A DNA stretch of 64,000 nt from Allobosea sp035944375 (GTDB lineage: Bacteria; Pseudomonadota; Alphaproteobacteria; Rhizobiales; Beijerinckiaceae): NCBI RefSeq assembly GCF_035944375.1, contig NZ_DASZBE010000041.1; one strand, 5' to 3'. The position numbers were made by a program, and so were the translations under genes. Of the stretch, positions 25,838 to 34,021 are shown in pieces. The notes under the pieces are model-generated. The model saw only the letters and a program-made list of their open reading frames with translations. It was not told the DNA's origin and did no database searches. The first letter of the stretch is position 1. The number at the start of each line of letters is the position of its first letter.

Positions 25838-28800
25838 ATGAACCTCGCCACCTGGCTCCGGATCGCCGCCATCACGCTCGGAGCGCTGGCACTCGGCCTG
25901 CTCGTCTGGTTCGGCGCGCCCTTCGTCGCCATCGGCGAGGTCCGCCCGTTCGACTCCGTCTGGGTGCGGCTGCCGATCGTCCTGTTGCTGGCGCTCGGCG
26001 CGCTGGCCTGGATCGCGCTGATCGTGATCCGCCGGCGCCGCGCCACCGCCGCGCTCACCGAGGCGCTGGAACAGCAGCAGGAGGCGACCGGCGACGGCGC
26101 CGCGCTGTCGGCCTCGATGCGCGACGCGCTGGCGACGCTGCGCCGCGCCCGCGGCAAGGACGGCGGCGACTATCTCTACGACCTGCCCTGGTACGTCATC
26201 ATCGGCCCGCCCGGCGCCGGCAAGACGACCGCGCTGGTCAATTCCGGCCTGAAATTCCCCCTCGCCCGCGGTGGCGCGGCGCCGGCCGCGATCGCCGGCG
26301 TCGGCGGCACCCGCTATTGCGACTGGTGGTTTTCCGAGGAGGCCGTGCTGATCGACACGGCCGGCCGCTACACCACGCAGGACACCGACGCGAAGGCCGA
26401 GAAGGCGAGCTGGCTTGCCTTCCTTGACCTGCTCAAGACCCATCGCCCGCGCCAGCCGATCAACGGCGTCATGGTGGCGATCAGCGTCGAGGATCTGCTG
26501 ACGTCGAGCCCCGAGGAAATCGCCGCCCATGCCGACGCGATCCGCAACCGGCTGCTGGAGCTGAACGAGCGGCTCAAGGTCGATTTCCCGGTCTATGCCG
26601 TCTTCACCAAGGCCGACCTGATCGCCGGCTTCAACGAGTATTTCGGCGGCCTCTCCGAGCCGCAGCGCCGGATGGTCTGGGGCCACACCTTCCAGACCGG
26701 CGACAAGACCCGCAACATGATCGGCGACGTCGCGCCCGAATACGACGCGCTGATCGAGCGTCTGAACGAGCGCCTCCCCGACCGGCTGCAGGACGAGGCC
26801 AACCCGACCGCGCGCGCCCAGATCTTCGGCTTCCCAAGCCAGATGGCGACGCTGAAGCGCTCGATCACCGATTTCCTCGGCCGCGTCTTCGAACCGACGC
26901 GCTACCACGCCAATGCGACGCTGCGCGGCTTCTATTTCACCTCCGGCACGCAGGAGGGCACGCCGATCGACCAGCTGATCGGGGCGCTCTCGCGCAATTT
27001 CGGCAGCAGCCACGCCAGCGCCGGCGCCTATTCCGGCCGCGGCAAGAGTTATTTCCTGACCGACCTGATCCAGAAGGTCATCATCGGCGAGGCCGGCTGG
27101 GTCTCGACCGATCTCGGCGCGGCACGCCGCGCCACCCTGCTGCGGGCCGCCGGCTTCGCCACCGTGGCGCTCGTCTCGCTCGCCGCGCTCGGCCTGTGGT
27201 GGACCAGTTTCTCGCGCAACAGCGACCTGATCACCGCGACCAATTACGGCCTGTCGGATTACCGCGCCAGCGCCGCCCCGGTGCTGCAGGAGACGACGAT
27301 CTCCGAACGCAATTTCAGCCGCGTCCTGCCGCTCCTGCACAAGCTGCGGCACCTGCCGGCGGGCTATGCCACCCGCGAGGAGCCGACGCCGACTGCCGCC
27401 ACCTTCGGCCTCAGCCAGCGCGCCCGCCTGCAGAACGCGGCCGAACTGACCTACCAGCAGGCTCTCGAGCGAATGCTGCGCTCGCGCATCATCTTCCGGC
27501 TGGAGGAGCAGCTCGAGGCCAACCAGACCAATCCCGGCTTCGTCTACGAGGCGCTCAAGGTCTACATGATGGTCGGCGGCCAGGCGAAGCTCGACCGCGA
27601 CCTCGTCATCGCCTGGATGCGGCTGGACTGGGCCGAGAACCTCTTCCCCGGCGCCGCCAACGCCAAGGGTCGCGAGGCGCTGGAGGAGCATCTGGTCGCG
27701 ATGCTCGATCTCGACGACGGCGAGGCCGAGCCGCTGGTCAAGCTCAACCAGTCGCTGATCGAGAACAGCCAGCGCACGCTGCGCCGCCTCAGCATCGCGG
27801 AACGCGCCTATGAGCTCTTGCGCACCCAGGCCCGCTCGCAGAGCCAGAAGGACTGGGTCGCGGCAAGGCGCGGCGGCTCGGACGTGCGCCTGGCCTTCGA
27901 AGGCGTTGGGGGCGAGGATCTCGATGCGATCCGCGTGCCCTATTTCTACACCTATGACGGCTTCCAGAACGCCTTCGTCGACCGCCTCGGCGACATCGGC
28001 GACCGCATCGAGAAGGAGCGCTGGGTGCTGGGCGAGAATGTCGACCAGCAGGCGATCATCTCGCAATACGCCACGCTCTTCCAGGACCTGCTCAAGCTCT
28101 ACAGCCGCGATTTTGTCGCCTCCTGGCAGCGCACGCTGGCGCGGCTGAAGCTGCGGCCGCTCAACGCCGACAAGCCGCAATATGTCGCGCTCAGTGCGAT
28201 GGCCGCGCCGACCTCGCCCTTCAAGCAGATCCTCGAATCCGTGCGCGACGAGACGCAGCTCACCAAGGAGCGCGCCTCCCCCCGCAAGGCGGCTGCAGCA
28301 GCCGCGACCGATGTTCTGGAGAAGCGCGCGAGCGAGGCGCTGAGCCGGCTCGGCACCAATCTCCCGCTCAGCGCGCCGGGTGTCGAGCGCGTGCTCGGCG
28401 GCGGCGGCAACGAGGCGCTCGGCGCCGATATCGAGGCGCAGTTCAAGCCCTTCCATGTCCTCGTCGAGGGCGATCTCGGCCGCCGCCCGGTCGACCAGCT
28501 CCTGCAGGTCCTGTCCGAGATCAACCAGAACCTCGCCACCGCAGCGACCAACCCGGCCCAGGCGGCTGCGGCCAACGCCGCTTTGGTGCCGCTCATCGCG
28601 ACGCTGCGCGCGAATTCCTCGCGCTACCCCGCCCCCTTCGGCGCCATGGTCGTCTCGGCCGTGAACGATTTCGAGGGCGATGCCACCGGCGCCACGGTCG
28701 CCCTGCTGCGCCAGGCGCTGGGCGATCAGGTCAGCCGCGTCTGCACGGAGATCCTGACCAACCGCTATCCTTTCGTGAAGGGCAGCGCGCGCGAGGTGCC

Positions 28801-29452
28801 GCTGGCCGATTTCGCCCGCCTCTTCGCGCCCGGCGGCATCATGGACAAGTTCTACAAGGAGCGGCTCGAACCCTATGTCGACAGCTCCAAGGCGCAGTGG
28901 AGCTGGCGCGCCGACAGCCGCGTCGCCCGCTCGCTCTCGGCGACGACTTTGCGCGAATTCCAGCGCGCCAGCGAAATCCGGGAGGCCTTTTTCCCAACGG
29001 GGGGCAACCTGCCCTCCTTCCAGATGATCGTGGTGCCGACCGCGCTCTCGGCCGACGCCGCCAGCGCCAAACTCGAGATCAACGGCTTCACCGTCACGAG
29101 CCAGCAGGGCGTCAACACGCCCGCCCCCGTGATGTGGCCCGGCGCCGGCATCGGCCGCACCGCGATCACGCTGACGCTGGGCGGCGCCAGCGGCGGCGGC
29201 GTCTTTGGCGGCGGCTTCTTCTCCTCCGGACCGAGCGCGCCCTCCGGCGAGGTCAAGCTGTTCGAGCGCGACGGCGTCTGGTCCTTCTTCCGCCTGCTCG
29301 ACACCGGCTCGGTGCTGCGCCAGGGCGACAATGTCGGGCTGACGCTGGCGGCGGGCGGGCGCCAGGTCGGCTACCAGTTCGGCGTCGGCTCGCTGAAGAA
29401 CCCGCTGATCCTGCCCGCCCTGCGGGAGATCCGCTGCCCGTCGGGGATCTGA
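25838..29452 (+). CDS. tssM: T6SS membrane protein TssM (IcmF)
   Basis: TssM spans the inner membrane and forms the channel core with TssL. The 1204-residue product has two N-terminal membrane helices (about 5-30 and 47-70) and a cytoplasmic ATPase-like domain with Walker A GPPGAGKTTALVNSG near residue 125, which is intact, not degenerate. A third helix lies near 435-455, and a large periplasmic part ends in the C-terminal IcmF domain containing FRLLDTGSVLRQGDN. GGAGGG precedes the ATG. A Gly-rich loop near residue 1115 is unusual but short. tagF follows after 4 bases. Confidence 0.96.
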   Translation: MNLATWLRIAAITLGALALGLLVWFGAPFVAIGEVRPFDSVWVRLPIVLLLALGALAWIALIVIRRRRATAALTEALEQQQEATGDGAALSASMRDALATLRRARGKDGGDYLYDLPWYVIIGPPGAGKTTALVNSGLKFPLARGGAAPAAIAGVGGTRYCDWWFSEEAVLIDTAGRYTTQDTDAKAEKASWLAFLDLLKTHRPRQPINGVMVAISVEDLLTSSPEEIAAHADAIRNRLLELNERLKVDFPVYAVFTKADLIAGFNEYFGGLSEPQRRMVWGHTFQTGDKTRNMIGDVAPEYDALIERLNERLPDRLQDEANPTARAQIFGFPSQMATLKRSITDFLGRVFEPTRYHANATLRGFYFTSGTQEGTPIDQLIGALSRNFGSSHASAGAYSGRGKSYFLTDLIQKVIIGEAGWVSTDLGAARRATLLRAAGFATVALVSLAALGLWWTSFSRNSDLITATNYGLSDYRASAAPVLQETTISERNFSRVLPLLHKLRHLPAGYATREEPTPTAATFGLSQRARLQNAAELTYQQALERMLRSRIIFRLEEQLEANQTNPGFVYEALKVYMMVGGQAKLDRDLVIAWMRLDWAENLFPGAANAKGREALEEHLVAMLDLDDGEAEPLVKLNQSLIENSQRTLRRLSIAERAYELLRTQARSQSQKDWVAARRGGSDVRLAFEGVGGEDLDAIRVPYFYTYDGFQNAFVDRLGDIGDRIEKERWVLGENVDQQAIISQYATLFQDLLKLYSRDFVASWQRTLARLKLRPLNADKPQYVALSAMAAPTSPFKQILESVRDETQLTKERASPRKAAAAAATDVLEKRASEALSRLGTNLPLSAPGVERVLGGGGNEALGADIEAQFKPFHVLVEGDLGRRPVDQLLQVLSEINQNLATAATNPAQAAAANAALVPLIATLRANSSRYPAPFGAMVVSAVNDFEGDATGATVALLRQALGDQVSRVCTEILTNRYPFVKGSAREVPLADFARLFAPGGIMDKFYKERLEPYVDSSKAQWSWRADSRVARSLSATTLREFQRASEIREAFFPTGGNLPSFQMIVVPTALSADAASAKLEINGFTVTSQQGVNTPAPVMWPGAGIGRTAITLTLGGASGGGVFGGGFFSSGPSAPSGEVKLFERDGVWSFFRLLDTGSVLRQGDNVGLTLAAGGRQVGYQFGVGSLKNPLILPALREIRCPSGI

Positions 29453-29456
29453 GGCG

Positions 29457-30164
29457 ATGAGCTGCGGCCTGTTCGGGAAGCTGCCGGCCAAGCGCGACTT
29501 CATCGCGGTCAATGCGCCGGCCGCCTTCCTCAAGGTCTATGAGACCTGGCTCCAGGGCGGCCTGACCGCGAGCCGGCTCGCGCTGGCCGGCCGCTGGCAG
29601 GAGGCCTTCCTCAACGCACCGATCTGGCGCTTCTGGCTCGGCCAGGGCTTGTGCGGGCAGGCCGTCGCCGGGGCCTTCATGCCCTCCGTCGACGGCGTCG
29701 GCCGCTATTTTCCGCTGACCGTCTTCGCCCTGGCGCAGCCCGGCGGCGCGATTCCGCATCCGGAGCTCGACCCGCAGGACGCCTGGTATGCCGGGGTCGA
29801 GGATTTCCTGCTTCAGGCCCTCGATCCGGAGGCCAGCTTCGAGGCCGTCTCGGAGCGTCTGTCGCGGCTGGCCATCCCCAATGACGCGCTGCTCGCGCCG
29901 CCGCCGCAGGATATGGTACGCCTCTCGGACGGGACCATCGTCACCGCGCTGGACGCGGCTTGCTTCCCCGCCCGGCTCGCCGCCCTGCGCGTCGAGGATC
30001 ACGCCCGCGCCTATGCCCATTCGACCTGCTTCTGGACCGTCGGCGGCGACAACTTCGAGCCGCTCGCCCTTGTCGGGCACGGGCTGCCCGATCCCTATCT
30101 CTTCGCCGGCCTGCTGACCGGCCATTTCGATGCGTTCCTCGAACCGGGGCGGGCCGTGTCATGA
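29457..30164 (+). CDS. tagF: T6SS post-translational repressor TagF (ImpM)
   Basis: TagF represses T6SS assembly, in Agrobacterium and Pseudomonas by acting on Fha or parallel to the Thr-phosphorylation pathway. The 235-residue product starts MSCGLFGKLPAKRDFI, and has APIWRFWLGQG and FMPSVDGVGRYFPLTVFA, all characteristic of ImpM. In Agrobacterium TagF is fused to PppA; here they are separate genes joined by an ATGA overlap. Confidence 0.94.
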   Translation: MSCGLFGKLPAKRDFIAVNAPAAFLKVYETWLQGGLTASRLALAGRWQEAFLNAPIWRFWLGQGLCGQAVAGAFMPSVDGVGRYFPLTVFALAQPGGAIPHPELDPQDAWYAGVEDFLLQALDPEASFEAVSERLSRLAIPNDALLAPPPQDMVRLSDGTIVTALDAACFPARLAALRVEDHARAYAHSTCFWTVGGDNFEPLALVGHGLPDPYLFAGLLTGHFDAFLEPGRAVS

Positions 30165-30970
30165 GCGATCTCAGCCAGAATCCCAGCCAGACCGCATCGG
30201 CTTTCGAGACCGGCGCCGTCAGCCATGTCGGGCGCATCCGCAGCGCCAACGAGGACAATCTCGTCGTCCGGCCCGAATTCGGCATCTGGGCGGTCGCCGA
30301 CGGCATGGGCGGGCATGAGAACGGCGCGCTCGCCAGCGCCACGGTGGCCGCCGCGATCGAGAGCATCGGCCAGACCCGGTCGGCGCCCGATCTGCTGGCC
30401 CGGCTGGAGAGCGGCGTGCTGCAGGCCAATGCTGAACTGCGCCGCCACATCGCGGAGGGCAACGGCGCGCCGATGGGCTCGACACTCGCCGTCCTGCTTG
30501 TCCACGAGCGTCACTTCGCCTGCGTCTGGTGTGGCGACAGCCGCATCTACCTCATCCGTGCCGGCCAGATCCTGCAGATCTCGCGCGACCACACCGAGGT
30601 CCAGGATCTGGTCGAGCGTGGCGTCATGACGGCTGCGGAGGCCCGGCTCTCGCCGCGCCGCCATGTCATCACCCGCGCCATCGGCGTCCACGACGTGCCC
30701 GAACTCGACCTCGACAGCGGCGAGATCGAGGATGGCGATGTCTTCGTCCTCTGCTCCGACGGCCTGACCGAGCATGTCGCGGAGCCCGAGATCCTGGAAG
30801 CGGTCGAGGAGGCCGGGGCGCAGCAGGCCTGCAACGCCCTGCTGGCGCTGACCCTGCAGCGCGGCGCGCGCGACAACGTTACAGTGATCATCATGCGCTA
30901 TAGCCGCAGGGACGACCGGACGACCCGGTGGATGCCGAACAGGCGCATGCAGGAGAGCGACACGCCATGA
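30161..30970 (+). CDS. pppA: T6SS PP2C-type protein phosphatase PppA
   Basis: PppA removes phosphate from threonines modified by PpkA. The 269-residue product has the PP2C motifs RSANEDNLVV, WAVADGMGGHENG, GSTLAVLLV, CVWCGDSRIYL and FVLCSDGLTEH, with the metal-binding Asp residues intact. A longer in-frame start at 29960 overlaps tagF and lacks similarity. The ATG at 30161 overlaps the tagF stop, and its own stop overlaps the ppkA start. Confidence 0.95.
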   Translation: MSDLSQNPSQTASAFETGAVSHVGRIRSANEDNLVVRPEFGIWAVADGMGGHENGALASATVAAAIESIGQTRSAPDLLARLESGVLQANAELRRHIAEGNGAPMGSTLAVLLVHERHFACVWCGDSRIYLIRAGQILQISRDHTEVQDLVERGVMTAAEARLSPRRHVITRAIGVHDVPELDLDSGEIEDGDVFVLCSDGLTEHVAEPEILEAVEEAGAQQACNALLALTLQRGARDNVTVIIMRYSRRDDRTTRWMPNRRMQESDTP

Positions 30971-33060
30971 GCGACTCCGAGCGCACCGTCTTCGCGCCCC
31001 GCGCCGGCGCCGTCTCCGTCGGGACCACCCTGAACGGCATCTACGAGGTCGAGCGGCTGATCGCCGTCGGCGGCATGGGCGAGGTCTACAAGGGCCGCGC
31101 CATCCAGACCGGCGACGCGGTGGCGATCAAGATGATCCGCCCCGAACTGGCGCGCGACGAGGCCGCGCTCGCCCTGTTCCGGCGCGAGGCTGCCGCCCTG
31201 CACAACCTCTACAACGAGGCCATCGTCCGCTATTACGTCTTCACCATCGATCCAGGGACGCAGTCGCCCTATCTGGCGATGGAGTTCGTCGACGGCCAGC
31301 CGCTGTCGGAGCGCATCAAGGAGGCGCCGCTGAGCCTCGACGAGGTCGACGTGCTGCGCCGGCGCATCGGACCCGGCCTCCACGCCGCCCATCTTCTCGG
31401 CATTGTCCACCGCGACGTCTCGCCGGACAACATCATCCTTCCGGGCGGCAGCGTCGCCCGTGCCAAGATCATCGATTTCGGCATCGCCCGCTCCAGCATC
31501 CTCGGCGAAGGCACGGTTATCGGATCGGGCTTCGCCGGCAAGTACAACTATGTCTCGCCCGAACAGCTCGGCCTCTATGGTGGCGACGTCACGGGGCGCT
31601 CCGACATGTACAGCTTCGGCCTCGTCCTGGCCGAGGCGCTGACCGGCAAGCCGCTCGACATGGGTGGAAGCCAGGTCCAGATCCTCGAGAAGCGCCGTCG
31701 CCTGCCCGATCTCTCGGGCATCGACGCCCGCATGCGCCCGCTCTTGGCCCGCATGCTCGCCGCCGACCCGGCCGAGCGCTTCGCCGACATGTCGGAGGTC
31801 GCCGCCTGGCAACCGCAGGCGCCGACCGCCAAGACCGCTTCCGGCAACTCCCCGCTGCGCGCCGTCGCCGGCATCGCCGCGCTCGCCCTGCTGGCGGGCG
31901 GCGGCTTCTATGGCTGGACCGTGCTGAACGACGAGCCGCCTCGCGGCAACACCCCGCCACCGGCTCTCAACGAGACCCGCAGCGACCCGCCGGCCCAGGC
32001 TCAGGCCCAGACACCGGCCCAACCCTCGACACCGGCGCAGACCTCGAACCCGGCCCAGGCTCAGAACCGGGTGCCGGAACTGGTCGAGCCGCCCGCTGTG
32101 CCGCCGCCCGCCGTTGTGGCCCAGCCGCCGGCGACCCAGACGCCCGCCATCGCCGCGCCTGCGCTGACCGAGCCTCCGGCCGCACCCGCCGCACCACCCC
32201 AACCGCCGCCGACACAGCCCCCTCCGTCTCGTCCCGATCCGCAAATCGCCGTCGCGGTTCCGCCGCCGGTTGCGCCCCCGGCACGGCCCGATCCGCGCAT
32301 GCCGCAACCCACGGTGACCGAGCCGGTGCGGCCACCGGCGACACCGGCCGTGCCGCCGGCCGCGCAACCGCGCCCCGAGGCACCGGCGGCCGCAACGGGG
32401 CGCAGCGACCCGGCCCAGGTCGCGGTCGCTCAGCCGCCCCGCCCACCGATCGAACGCATCCAGCGCTATGTCGCGACCTATGACGGCGGCCCCTGCTTCT
32501 TCCTCTGGCCGACGGAGCTGACCGCGACGCGGGCGGTTCTGGAGGGTTTCGGCAACCGCACCGAGCCCTTCGTCGCCTTCGACAGCGCCTTCAAGGCGGC
32601 GCAGGGCTTCGAGGCGCAGATCCATCTGCGCCCGATCACGGCGGCGCAGTGCCCGATGGCGGATTTCCTGCGCGCGCTCGGCGACAATATCGACCGCACG
32701 CCCCGGCTCCAGATCAATGCCTTCAATATGAAGAGCGGCGACGTGCTGAGCGGGACCATCGACAATGACGGTGGCCGCAATGTCGCCGTGGTGCTGATCG
32801 GTGATGACGGGCTGGTCTACAATCTCGGCAGCTATCTGCGCCGCGACGGACGGCGCGCCACTTTCAACCTGAAACTGGAATCGGCCGGAGGCGGGCCGCG
32901 GCCCCAGACCGTCCTGACCTTCGTCAGCGCGGCCCCGCTGCCGGCGCTGTCGGGCCCCAACCCCACCCCGTCGACGGACTTCTTCGCCAGCCTCCAGCAG
33001 GACGTGGCACGCCAGGGCGGCCAACTTGGGCTGGGCGTGCGCTACTTCCGGATCGAGTGA
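30967..33060 (+). CDS. ppkA: T6SS Ser/Thr protein kinase PpkA
   Basis: PpkA phosphorylates T6SS components (TssL or Fha in known systems). The 697-residue product has an N-terminal kinase domain (about 25-290): VGGMGEVYKG, VAIK (Lys55), HRDVSPDN (Asp150) and IIDFGIA (Asp170). A membrane helix lies near 300-320, then a long Pro/Gln/Ala-rich linker (about 330-490), and a C-terminal periplasmic domain containing DGGPCFFLWPTELTATRAV that I cannot assign. HRDVSPDN lacks the Lys of HRDLK but this variant is common in active bacterial kinases. The first residues, MSDSERTVFAPRAG, echo the Thr motif of TssL. The periplasmic part may sense the envelope. Confidence 0.93.
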   Translation: MSDSERTVFAPRAGAVSVGTTLNGIYEVERLIAVGGMGEVYKGRAIQTGDAVAIKMIRPELARDEAALALFRREAAALHNLYNEAIVRYYVFTIDPGTQSPYLAMEFVDGQPLSERIKEAPLSLDEVDVLRRRIGPGLHAAHLLGIVHRDVSPDNIILPGGSVARAKIIDFGIARSSILGEGTVIGSGFAGKYNYVSPEQLGLYGGDVTGRSDMYSFGLVLAEALTGKPLDMGGSQVQILEKRRRLPDLSGIDARMRPLLARMLAADPAERFADMSEVAAWQPQAPTAKTASGNSPLRAVAGIAALALLAGGGFYGWTVLNDEPPRGNTPPPALNETRSDPPAQAQAQTPAQPSTPAQTSNPAQAQNRVPELVEPPAVPPPAVVAQPPATQTPAIAAPALTEPPAAPAAPPQPPPTQPPPSRPDPQIAVAVPPPVAPPARPDPRMPQPTVTEPVRPPATPAVPPAAQPRPEAPAAATGRSDPAQVAVAQPPRPPIERIQRYVATYDGGPCFFLWPTELTATRAVLEGFGNRTEPFVAFDSAFKAAQGFEAQIHLRPITAAQCPMADFLRALGDNIDRTPRLQINAFNMKSGDVLSGTIDNDGGRNVAVVLIGDDGLVYNLGSYLRRDGRRATFNLKLESAGGGPRPQTVLTFVSAAPLPALSGPNPTPSTDFFASLQQDVARQGGQLGLGVRYFRIE

Positions 33061-33079
33061 CGCTGCAGCAGCGTTGCCG

Positions 33080-33568
33080 TCACGCAGATCCCCCGTGGTC
33101 GTTGGGGAAAACCCTGGCCAACTCGGCGCGCACGATCCTGAGCAGCATCGGCGGATAGTCAGGTCGATAGATCAGGTCGACGACGGAAAGACCATAGCGC
33201 TCGTAAACCTCGGTATCGAGAAGGTAGATCGTGTAATATTTTCCACTGTAGCTGTTGGTGTAGTTTGGCATCTTGTCGACGCAGCCGTCACAGGTGCATG
33301 CAATACCGCGTGACTTCAGCGTACGCTGAAAGAGAAGAATCCGCGCTTTCGTCTTGGGGCCGATGATCCCGTCCGTCGCCAGCGGTTTCGCTGCCGTCCC
33401 CTTGCTCTGCCGAAACGCTGCATTCGACGGATGTGCGAGCCAGAGATTGAGCAGGTATTGGACCAGGGTGACGTCGTCGCAGTTGTTGGCCCGGCCGGGG
33501 CCGACGCCCATCTCCACGCTCAACATATGCTGGTAGCCGCTTCGGTCGAACTCGACGATCTTTGCCAT
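33080..33568 (-). CDS. Peptidoglycan-binding-like protein, T6SS-linked
   Basis: The 162-residue product has no signal peptide. Its middle, with ATDGIIGPKTKARILLFQ, matches the core of a PG_binding_1-type repeat, and NCDDVTLVQYLLNLWL is the usual preceding helix. Three cysteines follow in CTCDGC. The last third is unique, with YERYGLSVVDLIYRPDYPP. GGGAGG precedes the ATG. It ends the leftward accessory run and converges on ppkA. Because no export signal is seen, it may be a T6SS cargo or wall-recognition adaptor; function is not established. Confidence 0.6.
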   Translation of the reverse strand: MAKIVEFDRSGYQHMLSVEMGVGPGRANNCDDVTLVQYLLNLWLAHPSNAAFRQSKGTAAKPLATDGIIGPKTKARILLFQRTLKSRGIACTCDGCVDKMPNYTNSYSGKYYTIYLLDTEVYERYGLSVVDLIYRPDYPPMLLRIVRAELARVFPNDHGGSA

Positions 33569-33692
33569 CTCGGCCTCCCGTGATCATGTGCCCGCTCTTT
33601 GCCGGGCCCATCATCTCTAGGAGCCTTCGCAGTGCGGGCGCTGTGACACAGGGAACAACCGTACCGCGCGGAGCGGCGTTGCCAGGCTCCGC

Positions 33693-33974
33693 TCAGTCGG
33701 CTTCGCGGTAGAGCACGCCCCATTCGTCCTGCCAGAGCCCCTGCGGGTCCGCGACCACGATCGGCGCTCGGATCTCGTTGGCGAGCCGCACCGCGGCCCG
33801 GAAGGCATCGACCGGCGGCATCGGGTCGCTCAGGAAGTCGTTGACGAGATGCCCGCCGGCCAGTTCGGCCGGGCAGGAAATCTGGCCATGGGTCTCGCCG
33901 TCGCCGGCGCTCAGGCTGAGCGTGATCGCATCCGGCTGCGGTTCGTCCACCTGCTCGAAACGGTTGGCCGCCAT
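33693..33974 (-). CDS. Hypothetical 93-residue protein
   Basis: No family recognised. The 93-residue acidic product lacks signal peptide and membrane segments. Coding is supported by the AGAGGAG site before its ATG, codon use like its neighbours, and a position between genes on the same strand. Sequences such as DAFRAAVRLANEIRAPIVVADPQGLWQDEWG suggest a small alpha/beta fold. It lies between the transglycosylase chimera and the peptidoglycan-binding-like gene, so an immunity or chaperone role is conceivable but unsupported. Confidence 0.55.
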   Translation of the reverse strand: MAANRFEQVDEPQPDAITLSLSAGDGETHGQISCPAELAGGHLVNDFLSDPMPPVDAFRAAVRLANEIRAPIVVADPQGLWQDEWGVLYREAD

Positions 33975-34021
33975 CGGTCTGGTCTCCTCTGCGGTTCGGG
34001 CGGGCCGGCGGCCGCGCCCGT

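Noticed and set aside
24272..29533. A very long open frame (about 1750 codons) antisense to tssL and tssM
   Set aside because: It mirrors the codon structure of well-supported genes in GC-rich DNA and its translation is compositionally odd with no domain. It is a shadow frame.
31390..31440. HRDVSPDN instead of HRDLKxxN in PpkA, as possible sign of a dead kinase
   Set aside because: This variant occurs in many active bacterial Hanks-type kinases, and the ATP-binding Lys, catalytic Asp, Asn and DFG are all present.
31960..32450. Repetitive Pro/Gln/Ala-coding DNA as a possible repeat array
   Set aside because: It is in frame within ppkA as a low-complexity linker; units are irregular and not a CRISPR or minisatellite. 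No CRISPR array was seen anywhere in the window.
30898..33024. Long minus-strand frame opposite ppkA
   Set aside because: Repetitive Gly/Arg translation produced by the Pro/Ala-rich coding strand.
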